Source of the DNA: Thiocystis violacea
Lineage (GTDB): Bacteria; Pseudomonadota; Gammaproteobacteria; Chromatiales; Chromatiaceae
Direction: 5' to 3'
Length of the DNA: 64,000 nucleotides
NCBI RefSeq assembly: GCF_016583565.1
Contig: NZ_NRRF01000021.1
Span: 1-64,000 of the forward strand
Part shown: positions 1 to 8,760 of the stretch, one piece after another
Position numbering within the stretch: the stretch's first letter is position 1
Layout: every line of letters begins with the position of its first letter
Program-made: the position numbers and the translations under genes
Notes under the pieces: model-generated
Seen by the model: the letters and a program-made list of their open reading frames with translations, nothing else
What the model was told of the DNA's origin: nothing
Databases searched by the model: none

Positions 1-140
1 AGATCAAGGATCGTGGCTATGCCGACAAGTACCGCGCGGACGCTCAGCCGATCCACCTGATCGGGGTGGAGTTCAGCCGCGAGCGCCGCGCGGTGGTGGG
101 GTTCGAGGTGGAGACGCTGGAGCCGGCGTCTGGGATGTGA
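1..140 (+). CDS. C-terminal end of a DUF1703-type AAA-like/PD-(D/E)XK nuclease protein (partial, 5' end outside window)
   Basis: Reading frame 3 is open from the window edge to a TGA at 138-140. The last 45 or so residues (GYADKY, then HLIGVEFSRERR, then VVGFEVETLE) are nearly identical to the C-terminus of the full-length protein encoded on the minus strand at 34476-36032. This is therefore the tail of a second family member: an N-terminal P-loop ATPase-like domain followed by a PD-(D/E)XK nuclease-like domain. Function is unproven; these genes are often multicopy and mobile-looking. Only the terminal strand/helix of the nuclease-like domain is inside the window. Confidence 0.75.
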   Translation, partial: IKDRGYADKYRADAQPIHLIGVEFSRERRAVVGFEVETLEPASGM

Positions 141-186
141 GCCAGACCATGCGCCGGGCCGCCTCGAACGCGAACCGCTCGCTGGG

Positions 187-215
187 TTTCTGTCAGGCCA
201 CCAAGCGCTTATACT
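187..215 (+). promoter_or_regulatory. possible sigma-70 promoter of fbp
   Basis: A good -10 hexamer TATACT lies at 210-215, about 50 bases before the fbp start codon. The hexamer 17 bases upstream, TTTCTG at 187-192, is a poor -35 match, so the assignment rests mainly on the -10 box and its position. An AT-rich stretch (227-237) follows and could hold an alternative -10. Confidence 0.3.
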
Positions 216-266
216 GAGTCGTTCGGTAATAAATACTTCGGATTACATTTCGAGACGAGGACCAGC

Positions 267-1274
267 ATGCATAACGGCACGACGATTACCCAGTTCATCA
301 TCGAGGAGCAGCGCCACATCGCGGGCGCGACGGGTGACTTCACCTCGCTCCTCAACGACGTGGTCACCGCCTGCAAGGTGTTGAGCAACATGGTCAACCA
401 TGGCGCCTTGGTGGGGGTGCTGGGGAGCGCCGGCACTGAGAACGTCCAGGGTGAGACACAGAAGAAGCTCGATGTCCTCTCCAACGAGGTCTTCATCAAA
501 TCCAACGAGTGGGCAGGGCACCTGGCGGCCATGGCCTCGGAGGAGATGGACGAGATCTATCCCATCCCGGCCAAGTACCCGCGCGGCAAGTATCTGCTGA
601 CCTTCGATCCGCTGGATGGCTCATCCAACATCGACGTCAACGTCTCCGTGGGTACCATCTTCTCGATCCTGCGTTGCCCAGGCGGCGCGGACCAGCCGAC
701 CGAGCGCGACTTCCTCCAGGCTGGCACCCAGCAGGTGGCGGCCGGCTATGCGCTCTATGGCCCTTCCACCATGATGGTGCTGACCACCGGCAACGGCGTG
801 AACGGCTTTACGCTGGATCAGAACATCGGTGAGTTCATCCTGACCCATCCGGACATGACGATCCCGGCGGAGACCCGCGAGTTCGCGGTCAACGTGTCGA
901 ACATGCGTTTCTGGGAGGAGCCGGTGCGCCGCTATGTCCAGGAGTGCCTGGACGGCAAGGAGGGCACGCGGGGCGAGGACTTCAACATGCGCTGGATCGC
1001 GTCCATGGTCGCCGAGGTGCATCGCATCCTGACCCGTGGCGGCGTCTTCATGTATCCGCTGGACTCCAAAATGAAGTCGAACGGGCAGGGCGGGAAGCTG
1101 CGGCTGCTCTATGAGGCGAATCCCATGTCCTTCATCGTCGAGCAGGCGGGCGGTGGTGCCATTACGGGGACGCAGCGGATCCTGGAGGTACAGCCGGAGT
1201 CTCTGCACCAGCGTGTGCCGGTGATCTTGGGCTCGAAGAATGAGGTGGAGCGCATTCTGGGGTATCACCAATAG
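267..1274 (+). CDS. fbp: class I fructose-1,6-bisphosphatase
   Basis: Hydrolyses fructose 1,6-bisphosphate to fructose 6-phosphate in gluconeogenesis and, in an autotroph, in the Calvin cycle; cytoplasmic and Mg-dependent. The 335 residues match the usual class I length. The metal-binding signature DPLDGSSN is at residues 114-121, and the substrate-binding segment GGKLRLLYE followed by [12 protein letters not shown] is near residue 275. The ATG is preceded by GAGG at 257-260 with 6-base spacing. It is monocistronic and convergent with the RND efflux gene. In phototrophs this enzyme can sit with cbb genes; no other cbb gene is visible here. Confidence 0.96.
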   Translation: MHNGTTITQFIIEEQRHIAGATGDFTSLLNDVVTACKVLSNMVNHGALVGVLGSAGTENVQGETQKKLDVLSNEVFIKSNEWAGHLAAMASEEMDEIYPIPAKYPRGKYLLTFDPLDGSSNIDVNVSVGTIFSILRCPGGADQPTERDFLQAGTQQVAAGYALYGPSTMMVLTTGNGVNGFTLDQNIGEFILTHPDMTIPAETREFAVNVSNMRFWEEPVRRYVQECLDGKEGTRGEDFNMRWIASMVAEVHRILTRGGVFMYPLDSKMKSNGQGGKLRLLYEANPMSFIVEQAGGGAITGTQRILEVQPESLHQRVPVILGSKNEVERILGYHQ

Positions 1275-1344
1275 GCAAGCCTGACGCTTGCTGTCGGGGT
1301 GGCGGCTCCCTCCTGACGCTCACGCGTGGCCGCTGCTCTGTCGC

Positions 1345-1367
1345 GTAGCACCGCTGTGCGGTGTTAC
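1345..1367. terminator. hairpin between convergent fbp and RND genes
   Basis: Arms 1345-1354 and 1358-1367 form a 10-bp stem (one G-U pair) around a 3-base loop. A weaker 6-bp hairpin (1275-1280 / 1286-1291) lies directly after the fbp stop codon. Neither has a U tract, so they are transcript-end candidates only, not proven intrinsic terminators. The rest of the 235-bp gap shows nothing recognisable. Confidence 0.3.
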
Positions 1368-1509
1368 GTCCTTTCCGTCCGGTGCTCTGCGCCGATCGCG
1401 TGGTGAGAACCTCAGTCACTCAGGACTGAGGGCCGCTCGCCGCACTCTCCCTGACCCCCTGGCGTGGCTGTTCGCGCCGGGGCGGTGCTCCCACTGGCTG
1501 TCATCGCGA

Positions 1510-4500
1510 TCAGGCGTGCCGAGCGGCCTCTGTCGCATCGGGCTCCGCGTGCCTGTCCTTCGAGGCCCACATCCGTGCCCGCCGCAGGCCCTTCACCAGG
1601 TCGTCGACGAAGGTGAAGACGACCGGGATAACCAGAAGGGACAAGACGGTCGAGGTCAGCAGCCCGCCGATCACGGCAATCGCCATGGGTGAGCGGAAGC
1701 TCGGCTCGGCGCCCAGGCCGAGCGCGGTGGGCAGCATGCCGGCGACCATCGCGATGGTGGTCATGAGGATGGGCTGGGCGCGTTTACGGCAGGCATCCAG
1801 CAGTGCTTCGCGGCGCTCCAGCCCGTGCTCCCGTCGAGCCTTGACGGCGTACTCCACCAGCAGGATGGAGTTCTTGGTGACGATGCCCATCAGCATGAGC
1901 ACGCCGATGATGGAGGGCAGTGAGAAGCTGTTGTGCGTCAACAGCAGCGCGGCGAAGGCCCCGCCGACCGAGAGCGGCAGGGCCGTGAGGATGGTCGTCG
2001 GCTGCAGGAAGTCGTGAAACAGCAGCACCAGCACGATGTAGATGCAGAGGATGCCGGTCAGCATGGCCGTCGCAAAGCCGCTGAACACCTGCGCCATGCG
2101 CTCGGCGTCGCCCGAGGCGGGGCGGCTGATGCCGGGCGGCAGGTGCTGCAGCGACGGCAGCGGATCGACCTGTGCCATCACCTCGCCGAGCGCGCGTCCG
2201 GCCAGTTCCACGTCGATGGTCACGTTGCGTTCGCGATCCAGCCGATCGATCTGCGCCGGGCCGCTGCTCAGACTGACATCCGCGACCGCGCTCAAGGGGA
2301 CTTGGCCGGACCAGGCGGGCAGGCGCAGGTGGGCGATGGCGTCGAGGTCCGTGCGCAGCTCGGGGTCCAATCGCACGCGGATGGGGATCTGCCGCTGAGG
2401 CAGGTTCAGCTTGGGCAGCTGGACCTCGAAGTCGCCCGCGGTCGCGACCCGGATGGCGGTGGCGATGGCGGAGGTCGTTACGCCGAGATCCGCCGCCCGC
2501 GCGAAGTCCACGTCGACGTGGATCTCCGGTCGCTGCAGGCTGGCGTTGGAGCTGATGTTGCCCAGGTTCGGCAGGCTGCGCAGGTCGCGCTCAACCGCCT
2601 TGCTGGCGCGGTCGAGCAGCTCCGGGTCGTCGCCGGCCAGGACAAGCTGCAGGCGCTCGCCGACGCCGCCGATCCCAACGGAGACTCTGGCGCCTGGCAG
2701 CGCCTTCAGCCGCTCGCGGATCTCCTGCTCGATCTCGATCTGAGAGCGTGCCCGGTCGTTGCGATGGACGAGGTTGACCATGAGAGACGCCTTGCGGATG
2801 TCCGCGCTGCCGCCCTCGTTGAACGGACCCGCGCCGGCGATCGCACCGACCGTGGTGAAGACGCTGGTGATGTCGTTGATCGGGGCGAGGAGCTGGCGTG
2901 CCTGCTCGGCCGCGTCGCGGGTTTCCGCCAAGGTGCTGCCCGGCGGTAGCTCGATCTTGACGGCGGTCTGATTGACGTCGGCCGGCGGGATGAAGCCGGT
3001 CGGGAGCAGGGGCACCAGGGCGATGGAACCGGCGAAGAAGAGCACGGCGCCGAGCAGGGTCGTCTTGCGGTGGTCCAGGCTCCAGGCCGCCGTGGTCAGG
3101 TAGGTCCGCATGAGGCGGCCCTCGCCGCCGCCAGGGGCATGGGGCTTGAGCAGGTAGGCCGACATCATGGGCGTGAGCATGCGTGCCACCGCCAGCGAGA
3201 AGACCACGGCGATGGCCGCCGTGATGCCGAACTCGCGGAAGAACTTGCCCGGAACGCCGCCCATGAAGCCGGTCGGCAGGAAGACGGCGACCAGGGTCAG
3301 GCTGGTGGCGATGACCGCGACGCCGATCTCGTCCGCAGCCTCGGTCGCCGCCTGGATGGGCTTCTTGCCCATGCGCAGGTGGCGCACGATGTTCTCGATC
3401 TCGACGATGGCGTCGTCGACCAGGATGCCGACGACCAGGGCCATGGACAGCAGCGTCAGCACATTGAGGCTGAAGCCGAGCCAATGCATGGCGGCGAACG
3501 TCGGGATGATCGACAGCGGCAGGGCGGCGGCCGCGACCAGGGTCGCGCGCCAGTCGCGCAGGAACCACCAGACGACCAGGATGGCGAGAAAGGCCCCCTC
3601 GTAGAGCAGCTCCATGGAGCCCTGGTAGTTGTCCAGCACCGGCGCGACCGTGTCGTAAGCCTCCGCGATGCGGACCTGCGGATAGCGTTCGCGGAGCCGG
3701 TCCACGGCCGCGCGCACCGCCTCGGCGACGGCGACCTCGCTGGAGCCCTTGAGCCGCGTGACCGAGAAGCCGACCACGGGCCTGCCGTTCAGCAGGGCAT
3801 AGGCCGTGCGCTCGGCGATGCTGTCATGGACGCGCGCGATCTCATCGAGCCGCACGCTGTGGCCGCCGTCGAGCGGGATGTCGAGGGCGCCGATCTCGCC
3901 GATGTCGTGCACCGCGCCGAGCGTGCGCACCGACTGCACCCCGGCGCCGATGTCGCCGCGCCCGCCGGAGGCGTCCTGCTGGACCTGCTTGAGCCGACCG
4001 GAGATGTCCGAGGCCGTGACGCCGAGCGCCGCCATCCGTGTCGGATCCAGGTCGACGCCGACCTCGCGATCGACGCCGCCGACCCGCGAGACGGCGCCGA
4101 CGCCCCTGACCGCAAGCAGCGCCTTGCTTACATCATTGTCCACGAACCAGGACAAGGCCTCTTCGTCGAGGCGATCCGAGCCGACGGTGAAGGTGATGAC
4201 GGCGCTGCCGGCGGTATTGACCTTGGAGACGATCGGGTCGGTCATGTCCTGCGGCAGCTCGGAGCGGACGGTGTCGACCGCGTTGCGCACATCGTTCAGC
4301 GCCGTCTCGATATTGATGTCGATATCGAACTCGGTCTGGATGCTGGCGCTGCCGTCGCTCAGGGTCGTGGTGATGTGTTGCACGCCGCCGATGGTGGCGA
4401 TCTGGTCCTCGATCTTGCGGGCGACGTCCGTCTCCAGTTGGGAGGGGGCCGCGCCTTCCAGATTGGCGGTGACGATGACGCGCGGCAGCTCGATATCCGG

Positions 4501-4611
4501 GAAGTTCTGGATGCCGAGCGCATGAAAGCCCGCGAGCCCGAGCAGGCCGAGGAGGATGAAGAGCAGGATGGCCGGGACGGGGTGGCGGATCGACCAGGCG
4601 GAGACGTTCAT
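1510..4611 (-). CDS. RND efflux transporter, inner-membrane permease (HAE1/AcrB-like)
   Basis: Proton-driven inner-membrane pump of a tripartite efflux system. The 1033 residues fit the family (about 1000-1050). The N-terminal TM1 begins MNVSAWSIRHPVPAILL. The TM4 proton-relay motif VDDAIVEIENI carries the paired Asp at residues 399-400. Two large periplasmic loops alternate with two six-helix bundles. Its start codon overlaps the stop of the upstream hlyD-type gene by 4 bases (ATGA), so translation is probably coupled. With the tetR gene it forms a regulated operon. No outer-membrane TolC-like gene is adjacent, so that partner must come from elsewhere. Substrate cannot be read from sequence. 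Confidence 0.93.
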   Translation of the reverse strand: MNVSAWSIRHPVPAILLFILLGLLGLAGFHALGIQNFPDIELPRVIVTANLEGAAPSQLETDVARKIEDQIATIGGVQHITTTLSDGSASIQTEFDIDINIETALNDVRNAVDTVRSELPQDMTDPIVSKVNTAGSAVITFTVGSDRLDEEALSWFVDNDVSKALLAVRGVGAVSRVGGVDREVGVDLDPTRMAALGVTASDISGRLKQVQQDASGGRGDIGAGVQSVRTLGAVHDIGEIGALDIPLDGGHSVRLDEIARVHDSIAERTAYALLNGRPVVGFSVTRLKGSSEVAVAEAVRAAVDRLRERYPQVRIAEAYDTVAPVLDNYQGSMELLYEGAFLAILVVWWFLRDWRATLVAAAALPLSIIPTFAAMHWLGFSLNVLTLLSMALVVGILVDDAIVEIENIVRHLRMGKKPIQAATEAADEIGVAVIATSLTLVAVFLPTGFMGGVPGKFFREFGITAAIAVVFSLAVARMLTPMMSAYLLKPHAPGGGEGRLMRTYLTTAAWSLDHRKTTLLGAVLFFAGSIALVPLLPTGFIPPADVNQTAVKIELPPGSTLAETRDAAEQARQLLAPINDITSVFTTVGAIAGAGPFNEGGSADIRKASLMVNLVHRNDRARSQIEIEQEIRERLKALPGARVSVGIGGVGERLQLVLAGDDPELLDRASKAVERDLRSLPNLGNISSNASLQRPEIHVDVDFARAADLGVTTSAIATAIRVATAGDFEVQLPKLNLPQRQIPIRVRLDPELRTDLDAIAHLRLPAWSGQVPLSAVADVSLSSGPAQIDRLDRERNVTIDVELAGRALGEVMAQVDPLPSLQHLPPGISRPASGDAERMAQVFSGFATAMLTGILCIYIVLVLLFHDFLQPTTILTALPLSVGGAFAALLLTHNSFSLPSIIGVLMLMGIVTKNSILLVEYAVKARREHGLERREALLDACRKRAQPILMTTIAMVAGMLPTALGLGAEPSFRSPMAIAVIGGLLTSTVLSLLVIPVVFTFVDDLVKGLRRARMWASKDRHAEPDATEAARHA

Positions 4612-5738
4612 GGTTGACCTGCCGTTGCTTCACGTGCGGGTGCGCGGCGCACCCGGTCGCCATCTTTGAGAAAGGCGCCGCCGCTGGAGACCAGCGGGAC
4701 CGCCCCGGCGAGTCCCGTGATCTCGACGCGCCCGTCACGCCGTCGGCCGGTCGCGACCTTATGCTGGACCACCTGCCCGTTGTCGCCGACCTCGAAGACA
4801 TAGGCATTGCCGTCGCGCAGAACCAGAGCGGACTCCGGGACGGTCAAGGTGTCCGAATGGCCCACGTCGATCAGACCGCGGGCGAAGTCACCGGCGCGCG
4901 CCGAGCCTGGATCCGGCAGATCCACATAGACCAGCGCCATGCGGGTCTTGGGATCGAAGGTGGGCGCCGGCATGCGCACGCGCCCCTCCAGCGTGCCGCC
5001 TCCGGCGACGCGGATGTGTGCGGTCTGGCCGGGCAGGATGCGGGCGAGCTGTTCCGCCAGCACCTCGGCCCGCCACTCGATGCGGTTCTGGCGCACCAGC
5101 CGAAAGAGCTCGGTGCCGACCTGCACGACGCTGCCGAGGGTCGCGCTGCGCGCCGAGATCACACCGTTGTCGACCGCGCGGATGTGCGTCTGCTCCAGCC
5201 GGATCTGCTGTGCCTTGAGCTGCGCCTCGGCGGCGGCCAGGTTGGCCTTGGCGCTCTCCTCGGCGACCAGGTACTGCTTCGCCTGCTGTTCCGAGAGGGT
5301 CGACTTGCCCGCCAGTTCGCGCGCGCGCTTGCCGTTGGCCTGGGCCTCGGACAGCGCCGCGTCTGCCTGGGCGAGCCGCGCCTTCTGCAGCGCCAGATCG
5401 GCCAGTACCATGTCCTGAGAGAGCAGCGCCAGTTCCTCGCCACGCTTCACCTGGTCGCCGACATCCGCCGTCAGCGAGACGACCCGCAGGCCGGCGATCT
5501 CGGAGGCGACGATCGCCTCCTGCCAGGCGCTCAGGCTGCCGTTGGCCGAGACGTTGATCGGCCAGTCGCGCGTCTCGGGGAGGACGGTCGCAACCGTGAG
5601 GGCGGCGTTGGTGGATGCCTCTTGCGGCACGGCGAGCTCATCGGCGCGTGACGGCCCCTGTAGCGCCAGGGTGAGGGTCAATATCAATAGCCGCCCGAGA
5701 GCGGAGCCTTTGAGGGTAGGCGGAGAGAGTCTGGACAT
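4608..5738 (-). CDS. RND periplasmic adaptor (HlyD/MFP family)
   Basis: Membrane-fusion protein linking the RND permease to an outer-membrane channel. The 376 residues start with a signal-like segment (GRLLILTLTLALQGPSRADE). They continue with a lipoyl-like half (SLTADVGDQVKRGEELALL), an Ala/Gln/Glu-rich coiled-coil hairpin around residues 100-175, a second lipoyl half (VISARSATLGSVVQVGTELF), a beta-barrel and a membrane-proximal domain. It overlaps the permease gene by 4 bases and follows the tetR gene after 70 bases. There is no clear lipobox Cys at the signal cleavage region, so it is probably anchored by its N-terminal helix or soluble. Confidence 0.9.
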   Translation of the reverse strand: MSRLSPPTLKGSALGRLLILTLTLALQGPSRADELAVPQEASTNAALTVATVLPETRDWPINVSANGSLSAWQEAIVASEIAGLRVVSLTADVGDQVKRGEELALLSQDMVLADLALQKARLAQADAALSEAQANGKRARELAGKSTLSEQQAKQYLVAEESAKANLAAAEAQLKAQQIRLEQTHIRAVDNGVISARSATLGSVVQVGTELFRLVRQNRIEWRAEVLAEQLARILPGQTAHIRVAGGGTLEGRVRMPAPTFDPKTRMALVYVDLPDPGSARAGDFARGLIDVGHSDTLTVPESALVLRDGNAYVFEVGDNGQVVQHKVATGRRRDGRVEITGLAGAVPLVSSGGAFLKDGDRVRRAPAREATAGQP

Positions 5739-5808
5739 TGAGTGATTTGTCGATCTCGAAGAGGGTCATGCGAAAGAGGAGTGCGGCGGGCCGAGCCAAG
5801 CCGCGGGC

Positions 5809-6516
5809 CTACCCAGTGGTGGATGTGTCAGCTCGCTCGCCCGGCCGTCGATCCGGGGCGATCCCGAGGGCGCGACACATCAGGTCGGTGATGATGTCGC
5901 TGATGGTCTGGATGCGCTCCGGGGTATAGCGTTCCCAGTCCAAACGTTTCCAGAGGATGGCCTTGGCGATGCCGAAGCTCCAGATCATCCCCAGGAGCGC
6001 ATGGGCCTGCAGGCAGTCCGTCTCGCAGGCGGTGTCAGCCTGGCGCGCCGCGATCACGATGCGTGTCAGCGCCGTCTGGGCCGGCTCCGCGCGGCGGCGA
6101 TAGATCTGCTCGAAGCCGTCGCCTGGAAACGCCATCTCCCGAATCGCCAGCACCGCGAACCAGCGCATGCGCTCCTCGCCGGTGAGCGGTCCGAGCAGAT
6201 TGCGCACGTAGAGATTCACGGCGGTGGCGAGCTGGGACGGCTCATCGCGACCGCGCTCGGCCAGTGCCGTGATGGTCGCCAGGGCCTCGCGAAAGCGCGC
6301 CTCGTCCGCCGCGAGGGTCGTGTCGAAGATGGCGGCGTAGAGCCCCTGCTTACTGCCGAAGTGGTAGTTGACGGCGGCGATGTTGGCCTCGGCCTCGGTG
6401 CAGAGGTCGCGGACCGCGACGCCTTTGAAACCGTGTTCGGCGAACAAGCGGATGCCCGCCTCGATCAAGCGATCGCGGGTCTCTGAGGTCGGTGGTGGGC
6501 TACTCACGGCTGGCAT
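5809..6516 (-). CDS. TetR-family repressor of the adjacent efflux operon (CecR/YbiH-like)
   Basis: Local ligand-responsive repressor of 235 residues. The N-terminal TetR helix-turn-helix is clear (TRDRLIEAGIRLFAEHGF, then AAVNYHFGSKQGLYAAIF). The C-terminal region resembles the DUF1956-type ligand domain found in CecR-like regulators beside HlyD genes. The frame stays open to 6579, but the longer start would lie inside the -35 box and operator (6552-6589). I therefore start at the ATG at 6516, about 29 bases after the predicted transcription start. The Shine-Dalgarno is weak. First gene of a tetR-hlyD-RND operon, probably autoregulated. Ligand unknown. Confidence 0.88.
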   Translation of the reverse strand: MPAVSSPPPTSETRDRLIEAGIRLFAEHGFKGVAVRDLCTEAEANIAAVNYHFGSKQGLYAAIFDTTLAADEARFREALATITALAERGRDEPSQLATAVNLYVRNLLGPLTGEERMRWFAVLAIREMAFPGDGFEQIYRRRAEPAQTALTRIVIAARQADTACETDCLQAHALLGMIWSFGIAKAILWKRLDWERYTPERIQTISDIITDLMCRALGIAPDRRPGERADTSTTG

Positions 6517-6551
6517 GGGACTCAGGCAAGGCGTCGCACGGATGCCGCCGC

Positions 6552-6579
6552 AGTCTAAACAAACGTTTGATGATGTCAA
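6552..6579 (-). promoter_or_regulatory. sigma-70 promoter of the tetR-hlyD-RND operon
   Basis: On the minus strand a perfect -35 TTGACA (6579-6574) is separated by 16 bases from TAGACT (6557-6552). The predicted start is near 6545, giving a leader of about 29 bases to the tetR ATG at 6516. The promoter is buried in the palindromic operator at 6557-6589, as expected for steric repression. Confidence 0.7.
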
Positions 6580-6589
6580 ACGTTTGTTT
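6557..6589. promoter_or_regulatory. palindromic TetR operator
   Basis: Perfect 14-bp inverted repeat: 6557-6570 and 6576-6589, with a 5-base spacer. Each arm itself contains the 10-bp palindrome CAAACGTTTG (6560-6569 and 6577-6586), with centres 17 bp apart. That arrangement fits two TetR dimers binding side by side. It overlaps the -35 and the -35/-10 spacer of the operon promoter. Confidence 0.8.
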
Positions 6590-6782
6590 GATTTTGATGC
6601 CGAAGGTCAACAATCTCGCCTTTCAAGCGGGCAGATTTCATCAACCCGATGGTTCTCGTCGCACCGCTCCTCAGTGCTACGTGCCTCTCGGCGCTCTGCA
6701 AGTGGTCATCCCGGATGCGGTCGTCCCTCGAAGATCCTCTTGGCGCTGCTCCGCGGCGCCAACGTCCTCCCTGCGCACCGCG

Positions 6783-7775
6783 CTATGGCTGCGCTCCTGT
6801 CGTCCCGATCGCGGGAAAGACCTGCGACCAGTCGCGCTTCATCGAGACCAGGATCCAGCCCTTGGACGCGGCGTCGTCGAGTCCTTTGTCGAGGCGTCCG
6901 ACGTGGCTCTCGCGGTCGTAGGCATACTCGCGCTCGCTGTCGTCGTGGTGAAGGATGAGCCCGAGGCGTTTGCCAGCGCCGGCGGTCGTCCAGTCGAGCA
7001 TCTGGTAGTCGCCGTCCGAGTTGCCGAAGGCGAGGATGGGTCGGCGGCCGATGTGGCGCTGGATGCCGACGGGCTTGCCTGCCTTGTCGTCGATGAAGGC
7101 GATCTCCGGCTTGCGCATCAGCACGGGCGTGCCGTTCTGCACTTCGTATCTCATGGCGATCTGCGAGCCGACGACTTGCTCTGGCGGGATACCGTAGACG
7201 CGCTCGGTCCAGGGGCGCATGAAGTCGCTGCCGCCGCCGGAGACGATGAAGGTCTTGAAGCCGTTGGCACGCAGGTAGTCCAGCAGTTCCAGCATGGGCT
7301 GGTAGACGACCTGGGTGTAGAGCCGCTCGAAGCGGGGGTGGCGCGCGGAGGCGATCCAGTCGCCCGCGATCCGCTCGAATTCCTCCGTGGTCATGTTTGC
7401 ATGCGTGGCGGCCAGCAGTTTGGTCACGCCATCCATGCCACTTGCCTGCAGTGCTTCCAGGTCACCCGCGAGGACGGCCTTGAAGGGCTGCTCGTCCTTC
7501 CACTCCGGATGCTCGGGAGCGAGCGCCTTGACGCGGTCGATGATGAAGGCGAGCTGGGTGTACATGGGCTGCTCGACCCAGAGGGTGCCGTCGTTGTCGA
7601 AGACGGCGATGCGCTCGGGCGGGGGCACGAAGTTCGGGCTGTTCTCGGTCGTCACCGCTGTGACGAATGCGGTGATGGCGGTCTTGGTCGGTCCGTCCGC
7701 CCAGGATGCAAGCGGTTCGGCGCTGGCAATGGTGCTGAACGTCATGGCGACGAGAAGGGTGATCAATCTGAGCAT
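6783..7775 (-). CDS. exported HAD-superfamily phosphatase
   Basis: Predicted periplasmic phosphohydrolase of the haloacid dehalogenase fold, 330 residues. A signal peptide (MLRLITLLVAMTFSTIASAEP) precedes motif I, FDNDGTLW, with the nucleophile pair Asp60/Asp62. A motif II-like segment is FIVSGGGSDFMRPW. A motif III/IV region is GNSDGDYQML near residue 260. I chose the ATG at 7775 because GGAG lies 5 bases upstream and a signal peptide follows at once; the frame extends to 7847. Downstream on the same strand of aquaporin and arylsulfatase genes, so possibly co-expressed. The substrate is unknown; phosphoserine- or acid-phosphatase-like activity is only a guess. Confidence 0.82.
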   Translation of the reverse strand: MLRLITLLVAMTFSTIASAEPLASWADGPTKTAITAFVTAVTTENSPNFVPPPERIAVFDNDGTLWVEQPMYTQLAFIIDRVKALAPEHPEWKDEQPFKAVLAGDLEALQASGMDGVTKLLAATHANMTTEEFERIAGDWIASARHPRFERLYTQVVYQPMLELLDYLRANGFKTFIVSGGGSDFMRPWTERVYGIPPEQVVGSQIAMRYEVQNGTPVLMRKPEIAFIDDKAGKPVGIQRHIGRRPILAFGNSDGDYQMLDWTTAGAGKRLGLILHHDDSEREYAYDRESHVGRLDKGLDDAASKGWILVSMKRDWSQVFPAIGTTGAQP

Positions 7776-7879
7776 CTGTACTCCGTGTTTGCTGTGGTGA
7801 GCGTGAAACATCCGAGTTGTCGGTTGGGCCTCCTGGCGTCGGCCCAACCGATCGTCGACGGGCGCCTGCGTCGCAATCC

Positions 7880-8617
7880 TCAGCCCTGCGACTGTTCTTC
7901 GAAGAAGCGGTAGATGATGCCGGAGAGGGCGGCGCCGACGATGGGGGCGACCCAGAACAGCCAGAGCTGGCTGAGCGCCTTGCCTTCACCCGAGAAGAAG
8001 AGCGCCAGGGCAGGGCCGGTGCTTCTGGCCGGGTTGACCGAGGTGTTGGTCACCGGGATGGAGATGAGGTGGATGAGCGTCAGAGCCAGACCGATCGCGA
8101 TTCCTGCGTGGCTCCCGATCCCGCGCTTGTCGGTGCTCCCCAGGATGATGAAGAGGAACATCATGGTCATGACGATCTCGGTGACCAGGCCGGAGATCAT
8201 GCCGTAGCCCTGGGGCGAAAGCTCACCATAGCCGTTGACCGCCAGGCTGCTGGCGGTGAGCTGGAAGGTCGCCTGACCTTCCTTGAAGACGCCCATGTCC
8301 GCGGCGACGAAGAGGATGAGGAAGGCGGCGATGATGGCGCCAATGGTTTGGGCGATCACATAGACCGGCAGGTCGGCGAAGCTGAAGCGCCCGCCGACCG
8401 CGAGGCCGACGGAAACCGCCGGGTTGAGGTGACAGCCCGAGATATGCCCGATGGCATAGGCCATCGTCAGAACCGTGAGGCCGAAGGCGAGGGCGACGCC
8501 GAGATAGCCGATACCGACATCGGGCACACCCGCGGCGAAGACGGCGGCGCCGCAGCCGCCCAGAACCAGCCAGAAGGTGCCGATCAGCTCGGCGAGCCCG
8601 CGTTTCATCAGTGACAT
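7880..8617 (-). CDS. aqpZ: aquaporin Z-like water channel
   Basis: MIP-family inner-membrane channel, 245 residues with six helices. Both NPA motifs are present: HLNPAV at residues 63-68 and SVNPARS at 193-199. The Arg after the second NPA is the selectivity-filter Arg. Cys, rather than a bulky glycerol-type residue, sits near the first motif, and the compact loops favour AqpZ over GlpF. A Shine-Dalgarno AGGAAC lies 6 bases before the ATG. Sits between the arylsulfatase gene and the HAD phosphatase gene on the same strand. Confidence 0.93.
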   Translation of the reverse strand: MSLMKRGLAELIGTFWLVLGGCGAAVFAAGVPDVGIGYLGVALAFGLTVLTMAYAIGHISGCHLNPAVSVGLAVGGRFSFADLPVYVIAQTIGAIIAAFLILFVAADMGVFKEGQATFQLTASSLAVNGYGELSPQGYGMISGLVTEIVMTMMFLFIILGSTDKRGIGSHAGIAIGLALTLIHLISIPVTNTSVNPARSTGPALALFFSGEGKALSQLWLFWVAPIVGAALSGIIYRFFEEQSQG

Positions 8618-8707
8618 AACAACGTTCCTCGTTTCGTTTTTCTTACGTTGCCATCACTAGGATGGCGTTTACATCGGATTGATTGGATGTGCGGCGCAGA
8701 TCCGTCG

Positions 8708-8728
8708 GCGACCCCATTGCGGGGTCGC
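8708..8728 (-). terminator. hairpin downstream of the arylsulfatase gene
   Basis: A perfect 8-bp stem (8708-8715 / 8721-8728) with a 5-base loop lies between the sulfatase stop codon and aqpZ. There is no U tract, so it could be a processing/stability hairpin or a weak terminator. Confidence 0.3.
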
Positions 8729-8760
8729 GGGACATCCCTGTCGGTCGAGCCGGCGCGGGA

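Noticed and set aside
6517..6579. Longer start of the tetR gene giving an extra 21 residues
   Set aside because: These codons lie inside the promoter and operator, upstream of the predicted transcription start.
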